The notes beneath the pieces are model-generated. The model worked only from the letters and a program-made list of their open reading frames with translations, was not told where the DNA came from and made no database searches. A program made the position numbers and the translations under genes. DNA of 64,000 bases from JAUZOB01 sp963692465 (lineage in GTDB: Bacteria; Bacteroidota; Bacteroidia; Bacteroidales; Prolixibacteraceae). The DNA lies in assembly GCA_963692465.1 (NCBI GenBank), contig OY829943.1:124001-188000 (forward strand). Reading direction: 5' to 3'. Within the stretch, counting starts at the first letter, position 1. Each line of letters starts with the position of its first letter. Below are positions 37,985-46,924 of the stretch, piece after piece.

Positions 37985-39085
37985 ATGTCCAAATTTACGA
38001 TGTTGTTTCTATTTAGCGCAATAGCCCTAAGTGGATATACCCAAAAAAATTTCACCATAAAAGGTAAGGTATTAAATTCTTCAACAGGCCAGATTTATTT
38101 GAGCATTCAAGAAGGACAAAGTCATAAAATGGATAGCGTCAAATTAAACAATGGCACTTTCTCTTATGCCGGCACCGTTAAGGAATTCGCGACCGTCTAT
38201 TTATTTCCAGATAAAAGACAGACTTATAATTACCGAAACTTCTACGTCAGAAAGAATGACCATTTAGTTTTCAAAGGAGATATTCAGGCCCTTTATAAGG
38301 CATCAGTTACCGGATCGAAGCTAAACGAAGATTACAATAAATTTTGGATCAACACAGCCAGTAGCTATCCAATTCAGCTTGAGGCCATGAAGAAATATAA
38401 AAAACTAAAAGAAACCAACAATGCGGATAAATCGCAGATGAATGAAGTTCAAAATCTTATGGAAAAGGCTGATTCAATTTCAGAAGATGGAGCAAAGAAA
38501 TTCATTCTCAATAATCCGAATTCTGCTCTCTCTCCCATTTTGGTTAAAGAATATTTTTTCTACAACAATGACCTTAAGAATATTTATCAAACGATTAATA
38601 TCAACGTCAGAAATACTTCTCCTTTCGCTAAAGAGATAGCGGATCAAATAAAAAGACAAGGGCTTGCTCAAATAGGATCTATAGCACCTGATTTCACATT
38701 AAAGAATCCTGAAGGCACTTCTTTAACCTTATCCTCATTCAGAGGGAAATATGTTCTGGTTGACTTCTGGGCTTCTTGGTGTGGCCCTTGTAGAATGGAA
38801 AACCCAAATGTTGTTAAAGCATTCAATACATATAAAGATAAAAACTTCACAATTATCGGGGTATCTCTAGATAGCGACAAAGCTCGCTGGACTAAGGCCA
38901 TTGCAGAGGATCACCTGGAATGGAATCAAATATCGGATCTCCAAGGTTGGAAAAATTCAGCTGCTGCATTATATGGCGTAAATTCTATTCCTTCTAATTT
39001 TTTAATTGATCCTCAGGGAAAGATTATTGCTAAAGGACTCCGGGGAGATGATCTCATTAACAAACTATCAGAAATACTTAAATAA
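37985..39085 (+). CDS. TlpA-type thioredoxin with N-terminal DUF4369-like domain
   Basis: An exported thiol-disulfide oxidoreductase of the Bacteroidota type. A signal peptide (residues 1-18, ending GYTQ) is followed by a beta-rich DUF4369-like domain (FTIKGKVLNSSTGQIYLSI...). A helical linker lies about 115-225, and a thioredoxin domain about 230-366 has the redox motif WASWCGPCRMENP (Cys about 265 and 268) and cis-Pro in VNSIPSNFLID. It probably reduces periplasmic disulfides. Monocistronic, with a terminator at 39113. Confidence 0.92.
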   Translation: MSKFTMLFLFSAIALSGYTQKNFTIKGKVLNSSTGQIYLSIQEGQSHKMDSVKLNNGTFSYAGTVKEFATVYLFPDKRQTYNYRNFYVRKNDHLVFKGDIQALYKASVTGSKLNEDYNKFWINTASSYPIQLEAMKKYKKLKETNNADKSQMNEVQNLMEKADSISEDGAKKFILNNPNSALSPILVKEYFFYNNDLKNIYQTININVRNTSPFAKEIADQIKRQGLAQIGSIAPDFTLKNPEGTSLTLSSFRGKYVLVDFWASWCGPCRMENPNVVKAFNTYKDKNFTIIGVSLDSDKARWTKAIAEDHLEWNQISDLQGWKNSAAALYGVNSIPSNFLIDPQGKIIAKGLRGDDLINKLSEILK

Positions 39086-39112
39086 ATAATGACATTCTAT
39101 TCTCCATTTTTC

Positions 39113-39142
39113 AAAAGGCTGCAATAAGAGCAGTCTTTTTTA
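39113..39142 (+). terminator. Intrinsic terminator after the TlpA gene
   Basis: Arms AAAAGGCTGC (39113-39122) and GCAGTCTTTT (39130-39139) with one G-U pair, then T's. Confidence 0.78.
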
Positions 39143-39235
39143 TTAAAAGTTAATTTCAAAAAAACAGACATTCGTTTTAGACTATTATGTATGACAATAA
39201 TATACAAATCATTAGAAGCAAAACCTATATTAATA

Positions 39236-39270
39236 ACAGGCATTCCTGTATTTACAGAATGCTGTTTTTT
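39236..39270 (+). terminator. Second terminator-like hairpin, 95 nt downstream of the first
   Basis: ACAGGCATTC (39236-39245) pairs with GAATGCTGT (39257-39265) with one bulged G. An inner CTGT/ACAG extends the stem, and six T end at 39270. There is no annotated gene between this and the terminator at 39113-39142. Confidence 0.55.
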
Positions 39271-39329
39271 GAAAGCAAAAAGAATAACAAGTCAATTTTA
39301 CAATTACATTTACCCGATTTTTAATAAGA

Positions 39330-40190
39330 ATGAAACTGAAAAAAATTGATCACCTAACTCTAGGTTTTATCATTACAACCGCAATTTTGATATCTCTGGG
39401 AGGACATACAACGGATCGCATTGGAATGGCAATGTTGGTACGAGTAATATGCATCGCATTTGCCGCAATTTTAATTTACTGGGAGTCTAAAACTAACAAC
39501 CGAATTGTTTCTCTGCTTCGCGAAGCGTATCCACTTATTTTCAGTGGTTATTTCTATCAGGAGACAGCATCTTACAACAAATTGTTTTTTAAATCTCTTG
39601 ATCCTTTCTTCTCAAATTTAGAGATAAGCATCTTTGGTTGCCAACCAAGTCTCGAATTCAGCAATATAATGCCAATGCATTGGTTCAGTGAAATTATGTA
39701 TCTGGGCTACTTCTCATTCTATTTATTGATTGCTGGATTTTGCATCGCATTATACTACGAGCATTCAACTCATATTTCTAAATGTATATTTTCGGTAACC
39801 TGTTCATTTTTTATTTTCTATCTTATTTTTGCTATATTTCCGACGAGTGGTCCACAATATTATTTTCAGGATTCATACACCAAAGTGCCGGCAGGGTATC
39901 TTTTTTCGAATATTGTACGCTTTATTCAGAGTTCAGCGGAACAACCAACAGGAGCTTTTCCTAGCTCACATGTTGGGATCTCTCTTGTAATTATTGCTTT
40001 ATCGGCCAAATATGCATTTAATTACTTTAAGCTAATTTGCCCAATTGTATTTATACTTATTTTATCCACCGTATATATTAAGGCTCATTATCTGGTTGAC
40101 GTTATAGGAGCATTTTTAATATTCCCTTTGATATTGGGAACAAGCAACCTGTTATATCGTTATTTTCCACAGAGTAAAAAATTAAATTAA
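39330..40190 (+). CDS. PAP2-superfamily membrane enzyme (inositolphosphorylceramide-synthase-like)
   Basis: A 286-aa polytopic protein with about seven hydrophobic segments. It carries the PAP2_3-type signature: FPTSGPQYYFQD, GAFPSSHVGISLVI (catalytic His) and KAHYLVDVIGAF (His and Asp). This pattern is shared with fungal and bacterial phosphosphingolipid headgroup transferases, so a lipid phosphotransferase or phosphatase role is likely; the substrate is not fixed by sequence. It is followed 17 nt later by the acetyltransferase-like gene, suggesting a joint role in lipid metabolism. Confidence 0.82.
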   Translation: MKLKKIDHLTLGFIITTAILISLGGHTTDRIGMAMLVRVICIAFAAILIYWESKTNNRIVSLLREAYPLIFSGYFYQETASYNKLFFKSLDPFFSNLEISIFGCQPSLEFSNIMPMHWFSEIMYLGYFSFYLLIAGFCIALYYEHSTHISKCIFSVTCSFFIFYLIFAIFPTSGPQYYFQDSYTKVPAGYLFSNIVRFIQSSAEQPTGAFPSSHVGISLVIIALSAKYAFNYFKLICPIVFILILSTVYIKAHYLVDVIGAFLIFPLILGTSNLLYRYFPQSKKLN

Positions 40191-40207
40191 TAAATTTCAA
40201 CTATTTT

Positions 40208-41332
40208 ATGGGAAACGTTACAATAAAAGAAGTAAAATCAAAAACAGACCTTCGTAAGTTTATACATCTACCGGAAAAAATTCATCGTAATCATAAGAAC
40301 TGGGTTCCTCCTTTCTATGCCGATGAATGGCAGGTCTTTGATTCGACTAAAAACCCGTCCTTTCAACTTTGCGACACGATTCTTTATCTTGCAGAAAAAG
40401 ATGGAGAGTTAGTGGGACGTATAATGGGAATCATTAACCATTCATACAATGAAAGTCACAACGAAAACAATGGACGATTCTGTTTCATGGAATGCTATGA
40501 TGATGATGAAGTCTTTGACATACTCATCAAATCAGTAGAAAACTGGGCTCGGGAGAAGGGAATGGTACAGTTGGTCGGTCCGCTTGGCTTTTCGGATAAA
40601 GATCCTGAAGGTTTTCTGATTTATGGTTTTGATGATCCGGTAACCGTATTGGTGTCTAATTGCAGTTTTCCTTACATGATTACAAAGACCGAACGAAACG
40701 GATATATTAAGAAGGAGGACATGGTTGAATATCGGATTGATGTGCCCCAAAAAACACCTGAAATCTATGAGACCGTATATAAAAGAACGATGCAACGGGG
40801 ATATACCATTTATGAATTCACAAAATCTCGTCAGATTGTTCCTTTTGTGAAACAGATCTTCGATTTAATCAATACGACCTACTATGATATTTCAGGATTT
40901 TCGCCTATTACTGATAGGGAGGTCGATGAATTTGCCAAGCGATTTTTACCACTTGTTAATCCCGATTTTGTAAAAGTAATAACAAATCAGCAAGATGAAA
41001 TCGTTGCTTTTATTGCAGCGATGCCTGACATTAGCAATGGACTAAGAAGAGCACATGGAAAGTTATTTCCTTTCGGATTCATACCAATTCTTTACTCTTT
41101 AAAACGGTCAAAACAATTAAACTTGCTTCTTGGATGTATTAGTGAAAACATACGAAGTGTTGGGTTAAATGCATTATTAACCTGTAAAATGTTTGAAGCC
41201 GCCCGCAGAAATAAGATAGAGATCATCGACAGTCATCTCGTCATGGAAACTAACATGAAAATGAGAGCTGAACTTGAAAGAGTTAATGGAGTAATCTATA
41301 AAAAATATAGAATCTTCAAAAAAGAACTTTAG
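40208..41332 (+). CDS. GNAT-like N-acyltransferase family protein
   Basis: A 374-aa cytoplasmic protein with a GNAT-like core: ILYLAEKDGELVGRIMGIIN (about 60-79) and a long C-terminal half with VKVITNQQDEIVAFIAAMPD, a second GNAT-type strand pair, and FEAARRNKIEIIDSHLVMETN. It may be a double GNAT fold. Conserved-hypothetical proteins of this type are common in Bacteroidota. The acyl donor and target are unknown. Linkage to the PAP2 gene hints at lipid modification. Its last 4 nt overlap the convergent PAP2 gene. Confidence 0.72.
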   Translation: MGNVTIKEVKSKTDLRKFIHLPEKIHRNHKNWVPPFYADEWQVFDSTKNPSFQLCDTILYLAEKDGELVGRIMGIINHSYNESHNENNGRFCFMECYDDDEVFDILIKSVENWAREKGMVQLVGPLGFSDKDPEGFLIYGFDDPVTVLVSNCSFPYMITKTERNGYIKKEDMVEYRIDVPQKTPEIYETVYKRTMQRGYTIYEFTKSRQIVPFVKQIFDLINTTYYDISGFSPITDREVDEFAKRFLPLVNPDFVKVITNQQDEIVAFIAAMPDISNGLRRAHGKLFPFGFIPILYSLKRSKQLNLLLGCISENIRSVGLNALLTCKMFEAARRNKIEIIDSHLVMETNMKMRAELERVNGVIYKKYRIFKKEL

Positions 41333-42009
41333 TGTTTTACACTAAAGTTCCTTTTCCAGACAGTTATAATAGAATAGCGTAAACAAGTTGACATTTTTAG
41401 AGGAATCAAATCCCGGAACACCCAAATCATTACGATTGCAATTACAGTACCACTAAGTGCTCCAAAGTAAACATCTCTAAAAAAGTGTTGGAGCATATAC
41501 ACCCTGCTAATTCCAACGAGTAAGGCAAATACAAAGAAGAAAACAGACCAACTTTTTCTCGCAACCCAATAAGAGAATAAAGCACATACAGCAAAAACAG
41601 TCATTGTATGTCCTGATGGAAATGAATAATGCAAATAAGTGTCTGCCCCATTTACCCATCTGGTCAGGTCACAGTAACCTAATATTAGCAATGGGCGGGG
41701 AAGGCGGGGAAATAATATTTGCTTACACAAATTCGTAACAAGAGCGACTAGTCCCAGGCTTGACAATAACATTAAAGAATAATCCAGACGATAAAAAAGC
41801 AAGATCACCCCAACAATGACCCACAATCCGCCTAATCCAAAATCAGTAAGGAATGAAAAAATTGGGTCAAGCCACGATCTTGATAGTGAATTCAGTTCCT
41901 TTACTGAATCCGTTAAGGTTGTATTTGCCAGATAAATAGCCCCTGCTATTGCGAAAGCAACAACAAACGAAATAAAAACTAATAAAGCCCTTATTGATTT
42001 ACGTTCCAT
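41329..42009 (-). CDS. PAP2 family phosphatase
   Basis: A membrane phosphatase with the three classical PAP2 motifs: KQILFPRLPRP (KX6RP), SFPSGHT (PSGH) and SRVYMLQHFFRDVYFG (SRX5HX3D). The start at 42009 (MERKSIRALL) is chosen because the upstream extension to 42099 has no signal or fold features. That gives about 226 aa with five or six TM helices. Candidate substrates are undecaprenyl pyrophosphate or phosphatidic acid. It is unrelated in detail to the PAP2_3-type protein at 39330. Confidence 0.88.
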   Translation of the reverse strand: MERKSIRALLVFISFVVAFAIAGAIYLANTTLTDSVKELNSLSRSWLDPIFSFLTDFGLGGLWVIVGVILLFYRLDYSLMLLSSLGLVALVTNLCKQILFPRLPRPLLILGYCDLTRWVNGADTYLHYSFPSGHTMTVFAVCALFSYWVARKSWSVFFFVFALLVGISRVYMLQHFFRDVYFGALSGTVIAIVMIWVFRDLIPLKMSTCLRYSIITVWKRNFSVKH

Positions 42010-42246
42010 CTTTATGATGATTCTGTCTTTGAAATAGACATTTTTCCCTTTTAATACAGCCAAAGATAAGGTTTCAATTGCGATGAGAACAACATTCAAT
42101 CAATTAAATTGAAAACAGCTTTCCCCCCAAAGCACAGACAGAAAGCGGGTTCTCTTTCATTTTCAATGAGATTGACCATTCATTGTTATTTAAACAAATA
42201 GAAACATTTAACTTTTTTTATTCACCAAACACTCAATCGTAATAAA

Positions 42247-42272
42247 AAAGGAGATCGATTGCGATCTCCTTT
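42247..42272 (-). terminator. Intrinsic terminator after the C1 peptidase gene
   Basis: Perfect 11-bp arms AAAGGAGATCG (42247-42257) and CGATCTCCTTT (42262-42272). On the minus strand it is followed by TTTTTTATT. Confidence 0.88.
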
Positions 42273-42279
42273 AAAATAT

Positions 42280-43488
42280 TTAGATACCCATTTTCTTCCG
42301 AAGTGTTTTTGGAATAGCATCTTTATGAACCATTATGGACATGGTTTTATATCGTACAAATGGTTTGGAGGCATAAAAATAGCCATCATACTTATTGTAT
42401 TTCCCCCAGGAATTCTTCACTTTATAATAAAGAGTTCCATTTTGATCCTTAGAAATACCAATAATATGCATTCCATGATCATCGGTCGTTTCATAATTAT
42501 CAAAAGCCTCCTGACGCATTTCCTGAGTAATTACTTTTTCTTTCCCTGGTTTATCGAGTTTATAAAGTTCTTCGTCTTTTTCTTTCTCCGAAAGTTTTTC
42601 CCATTTAGATAGCTCTGAATCCTTCATATCACTAACGCTGACCTCAGGAACAACTGCAACACCTTTTTTAGTCGTTTGAAATCCCTTTTCACTAACATCA
42701 GCGGCCCATGCAACCGTATAACCAGTATTAATTGCATTATCAATAATCTGTTCCAATTCATCTAAGGGAACATTATAAACATCTCCCCAGAGCCAGTTAT
42801 CAGGCACTTCAAGAACAAATGGTTTATAAAACGGATGGTGCGTGTAAGAAGTAAGCATTATGTAATCATCAGGATTTAATCCGCAATATCCTTTTGCAAA
42901 ACTCTGCGGTGTATATTCTACACCCTGATAGTGAAAGACATCTGGAAGTTTTCCAAAATATGCATCTAAAATGCCATTAAACCCATCTTTCCAAGCGGTT
43001 GTGACTTTTTTCCCTTTTATTACGCCATCAACATAATCCTTTAGAACTTCATCAACTTCAGCATGAACATGTTTTTTCTCGCCATAAGACAGCCCCTCAT
43101 AAACCTCTTCCGGAACAATACCATAATTTTTCCAGACATAAAGGATATCGGTAAATGCACCACCTCCTCCGAAATTTAGACTTCCATGAAGTCTTACATC
43201 CTTGACGGCCTTATCAAAATAACAATGACGGACCAAAAACATTTCAGATAAATTAACTGCTGGTTTTCCCTGACGAAGCATTTCTGACTCCATAAAAGAA
43301 AGACCCGAAAAAGACCAGCAGGTTCCTGATTTATACTGATCCTCAACCGGAGTCGCCTTTAATTCCTTAATAGGCGTAAAAACAAACCCTTCATCTTTAG
43401 GCTCTGATTTCTGATCCTGAGCATATCCGCCATAGAAAAAGGAACCGACAGCCAACAGGCATAGCACAAACTTTCTCAATTCTGACAT
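42280..43488 (-). CDS. Secreted C1-family cysteine peptidase (bleomycin hydrolase/aminopeptidase C-like)
   Basis: A 402-aa exported papain-fold peptidase with a signal peptide (residues 1-23, ending GGYAQ). The active site shows KSGTCWSFSGL (Gln-equivalent region and nucleophile Cys57), DDHGMHIIGISKDQ (catalytic His about 340) and VKNSWGKYNKYDGY (Asn). The SFSGLSFMESEMLRQGK pattern matches aminopeptidase C/bleomycin hydrolase. Unlike cytoplasmic PepC it has a signal peptide, so it should act in the periplasm or outside. It is followed by a strong terminator. Confidence 0.93.
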   Translation of the reverse strand: MSELRKFVLCLLAVGSFFYGGYAQDQKSEPKDEGFVFTPIKELKATPVEDQYKSGTCWSFSGLSFMESEMLRQGKPAVNLSEMFLVRHCYFDKAVKDVRLHGSLNFGGGGAFTDILYVWKNYGIVPEEVYEGLSYGEKKHVHAEVDEVLKDYVDGVIKGKKVTTAWKDGFNGILDAYFGKLPDVFHYQGVEYTPQSFAKGYCGLNPDDYIMLTSYTHHPFYKPFVLEVPDNWLWGDVYNVPLDELEQIIDNAINTGYTVAWAADVSEKGFQTTKKGVAVVPEVSVSDMKDSELSKWEKLSEKEKDEELYKLDKPGKEKVITQEMRQEAFDNYETTDDHGMHIIGISKDQNGTLYYKVKNSWGKYNKYDGYFYASKPFVRYKTMSIMVHKDAIPKTLRKKMGI

Positions 43489-43516
43489 TTTTGAATTCTT
43501 TATTTAGTTTTCCCTT

Positions 43517-43524
43517 CAAAAGTA
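43517..43524 (-). promoter_or_regulatory. -7 box of the C1 peptidase gene
   Basis: TACTTTTG on the minus strand, 28 nt before the ATG. Confidence 0.45.
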
Positions 43525-43677
43525 ACAAAAACAGTAAAATTTTTCTCGTTCCCCGTCTGTTTTATATCAAAATGCATACTTACCCCCTCATTTTCTATAA
43601 ATACCTGCTCAAAATTTCACAAATTTGTATGTATTTTATATGCGACTATTTTAAACAAACCACAAAACAATCATTTT

Positions 43678-46122
43678 ATGAGAACACTATTCCTTTGCTT
43701 AATTGGCTTTATATCTATGGGAATTTCGTCTTCTTTTGCTCAACATCCACAGGAATACCTTTTTAAAAAAGGTCTTTTCCTGAATAGTTCTATCATCTAC
43801 GGCCGGACTAGTATCATTGCAGATCCAGTTGTTAATGCTCTTTTTTCTAATCAACTGCAACCACGATCAGGAACCGTATTTCCGGTCAATGCGAAAAACA
43901 CCACATGGGTAGATGTTACATGTAATGAAAAAGGCGACTTCATTTTTCCCGAAAATGTATCCGGTCATCTCTACCTAACTTATCAATCAGATCAAAACCG
44001 GATTGTTTGGTTCAAATCTGTCGGAAATACAATGTCTTTAATCAATGGGTTTCCTCACGAAGGAGACCACTATTCTTTTGGATGGACCATTATTCCCGTG
44101 GAACTAAAAAAAGGCTTAAATGAGTTCCTTCTCACCTCTGGTCGGGATCAAAACATCTCAGCCCGAATATTGGATGTTCCCAAACCGGTCAAAATGGTTT
44201 CGGAAGATATGACTCTTCCCGATCTGATTATCGATGAAAATAACAATCCGTGGGCTGCTCTACGCATTATTAACAGCACGAAATCACACCTGAAAGGGTT
44301 ACAGATTCAATGTATCAGTCCTAACGGAACCACCATTGAAAACCAAGTTCCTGATATCGAATCGCTTTCTACATTCAAAACCGCTTTCAAAATTCCATAT
44401 TTCAACACAGATAAAGAACAACAGTTGTCTTACAAGGTTATTCTCAAAGATAAACGAGGAAAACCGATTGACGAATTAACGATCTCAATAAACCTGAAAG
44501 ACAAAACCAGTCACCACTCCAGAACTTTTATAAGCGACATTGATCACAGTGTACAATACTATAGCATCAGTCCGGGTAAAATAGCAGAAGGAGTCAAACC
44601 TGCCCTTTTCCTTTCTGTACATGGGGCTTCAGTCGAAGCCCGTAATCAGGCAGCTGCATACGAGTCAAAAAGCTGGGGCCATGTGATCGCTCCGACAAAT
44701 CGCAGGCCTTATGGTTTCGGCTGGGAAGACTGGGGCCGTTTAGATGCCCTTGAAGTTCTTCGAACAGCAGAGAAGGTATTCAACACTGATCCCCAAAGAA
44801 CTTATCTGACCGGACACTCAATGGGAGGTCACGGCACCTGGAATATTGGGGCTAACTATCCTGATCGTTTTGCCGCCATTGCCCCATGTTCCGGATACGC
44901 TGATATACTGGGTTATGCAAATCCCGACTCAGGGAAGATTCAATCGGATGCTGAAAAAATGATGCTCCGGGCCAATAATGCCTGTCGGACACTCTCCCTG
45001 GCAAAAAACTATTTACATGAAGGAGTCTATATTCTTCATGGAGACTCCGATGAGACTGTTCCGGTCTTTCTTGCCCGTGCAATGAGAAATCTTCTCGGAA
45101 CATTTCATCCCGATTTTTGCTATTATGAATATCCCGGAGGGAAGCATTGGTACGGAAATCAATGTGTTGATTGGCCACGAATGTTTGACTATCTGAAATA
45201 TCACACACTTGCTAACCCAACAGAGATAAAGAATATTGATTTTACAACTGCTTCACCAGGCATTTGTTCATCCTATTACTGGATTCAAATTTATCAGCAG
45301 GAACACTCTTATGAATTCAGCAATGTTAAACTATTGTTCAATCCGGCAACACAAACAATCAGCGGAGCCACACAAAATGTTGCTTTCCTTGTAATCAAAA
45401 AATATATTTACCAGAAGAACAAACAATTAACACTTAAAATTGATAACCAAACTCTGACAATCACCACTCCATCCGGCGATATGTATCTCAGGAAAAATAA
45501 GCAAGGCACATGGAACCTTGCAACAGAACTACCTTCTTCGAATGAAAAGAATCCGCTTCGTTATGGGACCTTTAAAGACGCATTCCGACACAACATGATT
45601 TTTGTATACGCCACCAAAGGAAACACTGAAGAAAACGCATGGTATTTTAATAAAGCGCAGTTCGATGCAGAAACATTTCTCTATCGGGGAAACGCTTCCG
45701 TTCGTTTAATTAAAGATACAGAGTTCAATACATCTAAATATCCTGATTGCGGAGTTATTCTGTATGGCAACGCGTCGAATAATGCAGCATGGCATAAACT
45801 TCTTTCTAAATGCCCTCTTTTAGTAAAAAACGACGAGATTATACTAGGCACCCGACACTACAAAGGGGCTAACCTCGGTTGTTATTTCACTTGGCCAAGA
45901 GATGACAGTAAAGAAGCATCTATTGGAATCATTGCTGGAACCGGCAAGGAAGGAATGAAAGCATGTTATGCAAATCAATATTTCTTATCAGGGACTGGTT
46001 ATCCTGATGTGACTATTTTTAATAATCGAATTCTATCAGACGGATATCCCGGAGTACTGTGCAGTGGCTTCTTTGGAAATGCTTGGAATATTGAACAAGG
46101 CGATTTTTATTACCAGAAATAA
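43678..46122 (+). CDS. Secreted alpha/beta-hydrolase, prolyl-oligopeptidase/esterase type
   Basis: An 814-aa exported protein (signal peptide residues 1-22, ending SSFAQ). An N-terminal beta-sandwich region (about 25-290) leads to an alpha/beta-hydrolase domain with PALFLSVHGASVEARNQ (oxyanion region), GHSMGGHGTWNIG (nucleophile Ser about 381), HGDSDETVPV (Asp) and PGGKHWYG (His). A further C-terminal beta-rich domain (about 530-814) includes the GVILYGNASNNAAW segment seen in multi-domain esterases. Carbohydrate esterase or peptidase are both possible. Its own terminator lies at 46146. Confidence 0.85.
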   Translation: MRTLFLCLIGFISMGISSSFAQHPQEYLFKKGLFLNSSIIYGRTSIIADPVVNALFSNQLQPRSGTVFPVNAKNTTWVDVTCNEKGDFIFPENVSGHLYLTYQSDQNRIVWFKSVGNTMSLINGFPHEGDHYSFGWTIIPVELKKGLNEFLLTSGRDQNISARILDVPKPVKMVSEDMTLPDLIIDENNNPWAALRIINSTKSHLKGLQIQCISPNGTTIENQVPDIESLSTFKTAFKIPYFNTDKEQQLSYKVILKDKRGKPIDELTISINLKDKTSHHSRTFISDIDHSVQYYSISPGKIAEGVKPALFLSVHGASVEARNQAAAYESKSWGHVIAPTNRRPYGFGWEDWGRLDALEVLRTAEKVFNTDPQRTYLTGHSMGGHGTWNIGANYPDRFAAIAPCSGYADILGYANPDSGKIQSDAEKMMLRANNACRTLSLAKNYLHEGVYILHGDSDETVPVFLARAMRNLLGTFHPDFCYYEYPGGKHWYGNQCVDWPRMFDYLKYHTLANPTEIKNIDFTTASPGICSSYYWIQIYQQEHSYEFSNVKLLFNPATQTISGATQNVAFLVIKKYIYQKNKQLTLKIDNQTLTITTPSGDMYLRKNKQGTWNLATELPSSNEKNPLRYGTFKDAFRHNMIFVYATKGNTEENAWYFNKAQFDAETFLYRGNASVRLIKDTEFNTSKYPDCGVILYGNASNNAAWHKLLSKCPLLVKNDEIILGTRHYKGANLGCYFTWPRDDSKEASIGIIAGTGKEGMKACYANQYFLSGTGYPDVTIFNNRILSDGYPGVLCSGFFGNAWNIEQGDFYYQK

Positions 46123-46145
46123 ATTTCATTAACCCGTATATACAA

Positions 46146-46174
46146 AAGAAGGTGTCTGTAATAGACACCTTCTT
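46146..46174. terminator. Bidirectional terminator between esterase and P-II gene
   Basis: Perfect 12-bp arms AAGAAGGTGTCT and AGACACCTTCTT with a 5-nt loop, serving the plus-strand esterase and the minus-strand P-II gene. Confidence 0.82.
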
Positions 46175-46260
46175 ATATAAACAGATAACTTCTTAGCAAA
46201 AAAAATAAACCTATAACCTTTATACTATGCCAGACAAATCTGTTTTTTCGCGATAATAGC

Positions 46261-46611
46261 TTAATTTTCCTTGAGGAACAAAGCCTCCGGACCTTTCTCT
46301 CCATTTCTGATTCGATAAACCTCTTCTATATTAGAAACGAAAATCTTACCATCACCCATCTCGCCTGTACGACCTGACTGGATTATTGCACTAACGGTCC
46401 GTTCTAAATTTTGATCGCGGACAACAATCGAAAGCATTCTTCTCTGAATATAACTTGATTCAAAAACCTGCCCCCGGACCATTAGCCCTTCTTTTTCTGT
46501 TCCTGCTCCGGTTATATCCCAATAAGAGAACCACTCAATATCAGCTGCATACAGCGCATCCTTAACTTCTTCAAATTTCGATTTACGAATAATAGCTTCT
46601 ATTTTTTTCAT
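46261..46611 (-). CDS. P-II family nitrogen regulator, copy A
   Basis: A 116-aa trimeric signalling protein with MKKIEAIIRKSKFEEVKDAL, GEMGDGKIFV (B loop) and YRIRNGEKG (C loop), all typical. The T-loop is unusual: GAGTEKEGLMVRGQVFESSY has Phe50 where enteric P-II has Tyr51, the uridylylation site, and Glu39 where Gln39 binds 2-oxoglutarate/Mg. It lies about 310 nt downstream of amt and is the distal copy. About 20 residues differ from copy B at 48316. It probably gates Amt or another partner without uridylylation. Confidence 0.93.
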   Translation of the reverse strand: MKKIEAIIRKSKFEEVKDALYAADIEWFSYWDITGAGTEKEGLMVRGQVFESSYIQRRMLSIVVRDQNLERTVSAIIQSGRTGEMGDGKIFVSNIEEVYRIRNGEKGPEALFLKEN

Positions 46612-46924
46612 GACTTAATCTATCTAAAAAACTAAAAGAGGTACCAGACTAGAAACAATGTTAAGAATACAAAAACTAAAACGTTATAACTTTAATATTT
46701 TAAAGCTTCGAAGAGTAAACTCTTCGAAGCAGATAAAAACGGATCTTCAAAAGACCCTATCATTGTGTAGTTTGGGAACAAATTAAAAAGAGACTGTCAC
46801 AAAAGCTCAAAGACATCATTCAAATCAACGTTATGAGTTTGAATTATACTCCAAGAAGTTTAACATCCCGAAACTAATAGACAGTCTCATTCGGGTTTAT
46901 AAAGAATAAAGCAAAAGAGGCAAT
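46612..46924. other. amt to P-II intergenic region with structured repeats
   Basis: 313 nt without a gene. It holds a perfect hairpin at 46705-46730 (GCTTCGAAGAGT / ACTCTTCGAAGC, two-base loop) and, further right, the GAGACTGTC/GACAGTCTC inverted repeat described separately. No exact TAnnTTTG box was found for the P-II copy A. Confidence 0.6.
46790..46888 (-). terminator. Large-loop inverted repeat after amt: terminator or small mobile remnant
   Basis: Perfect 9-bp terminal repeats GAGACTGTC (46790-46798) and GACAGTCTC (46880-46888), with an inner ATTCAAA/TTTGAAT pair. On the minus strand TTTTT follows the second arm, fitting termination of amt. The terminal sequence GAGACTGTCaCAAAAG also resembles insertion-sequence ends. 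Confidence 0.4.
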
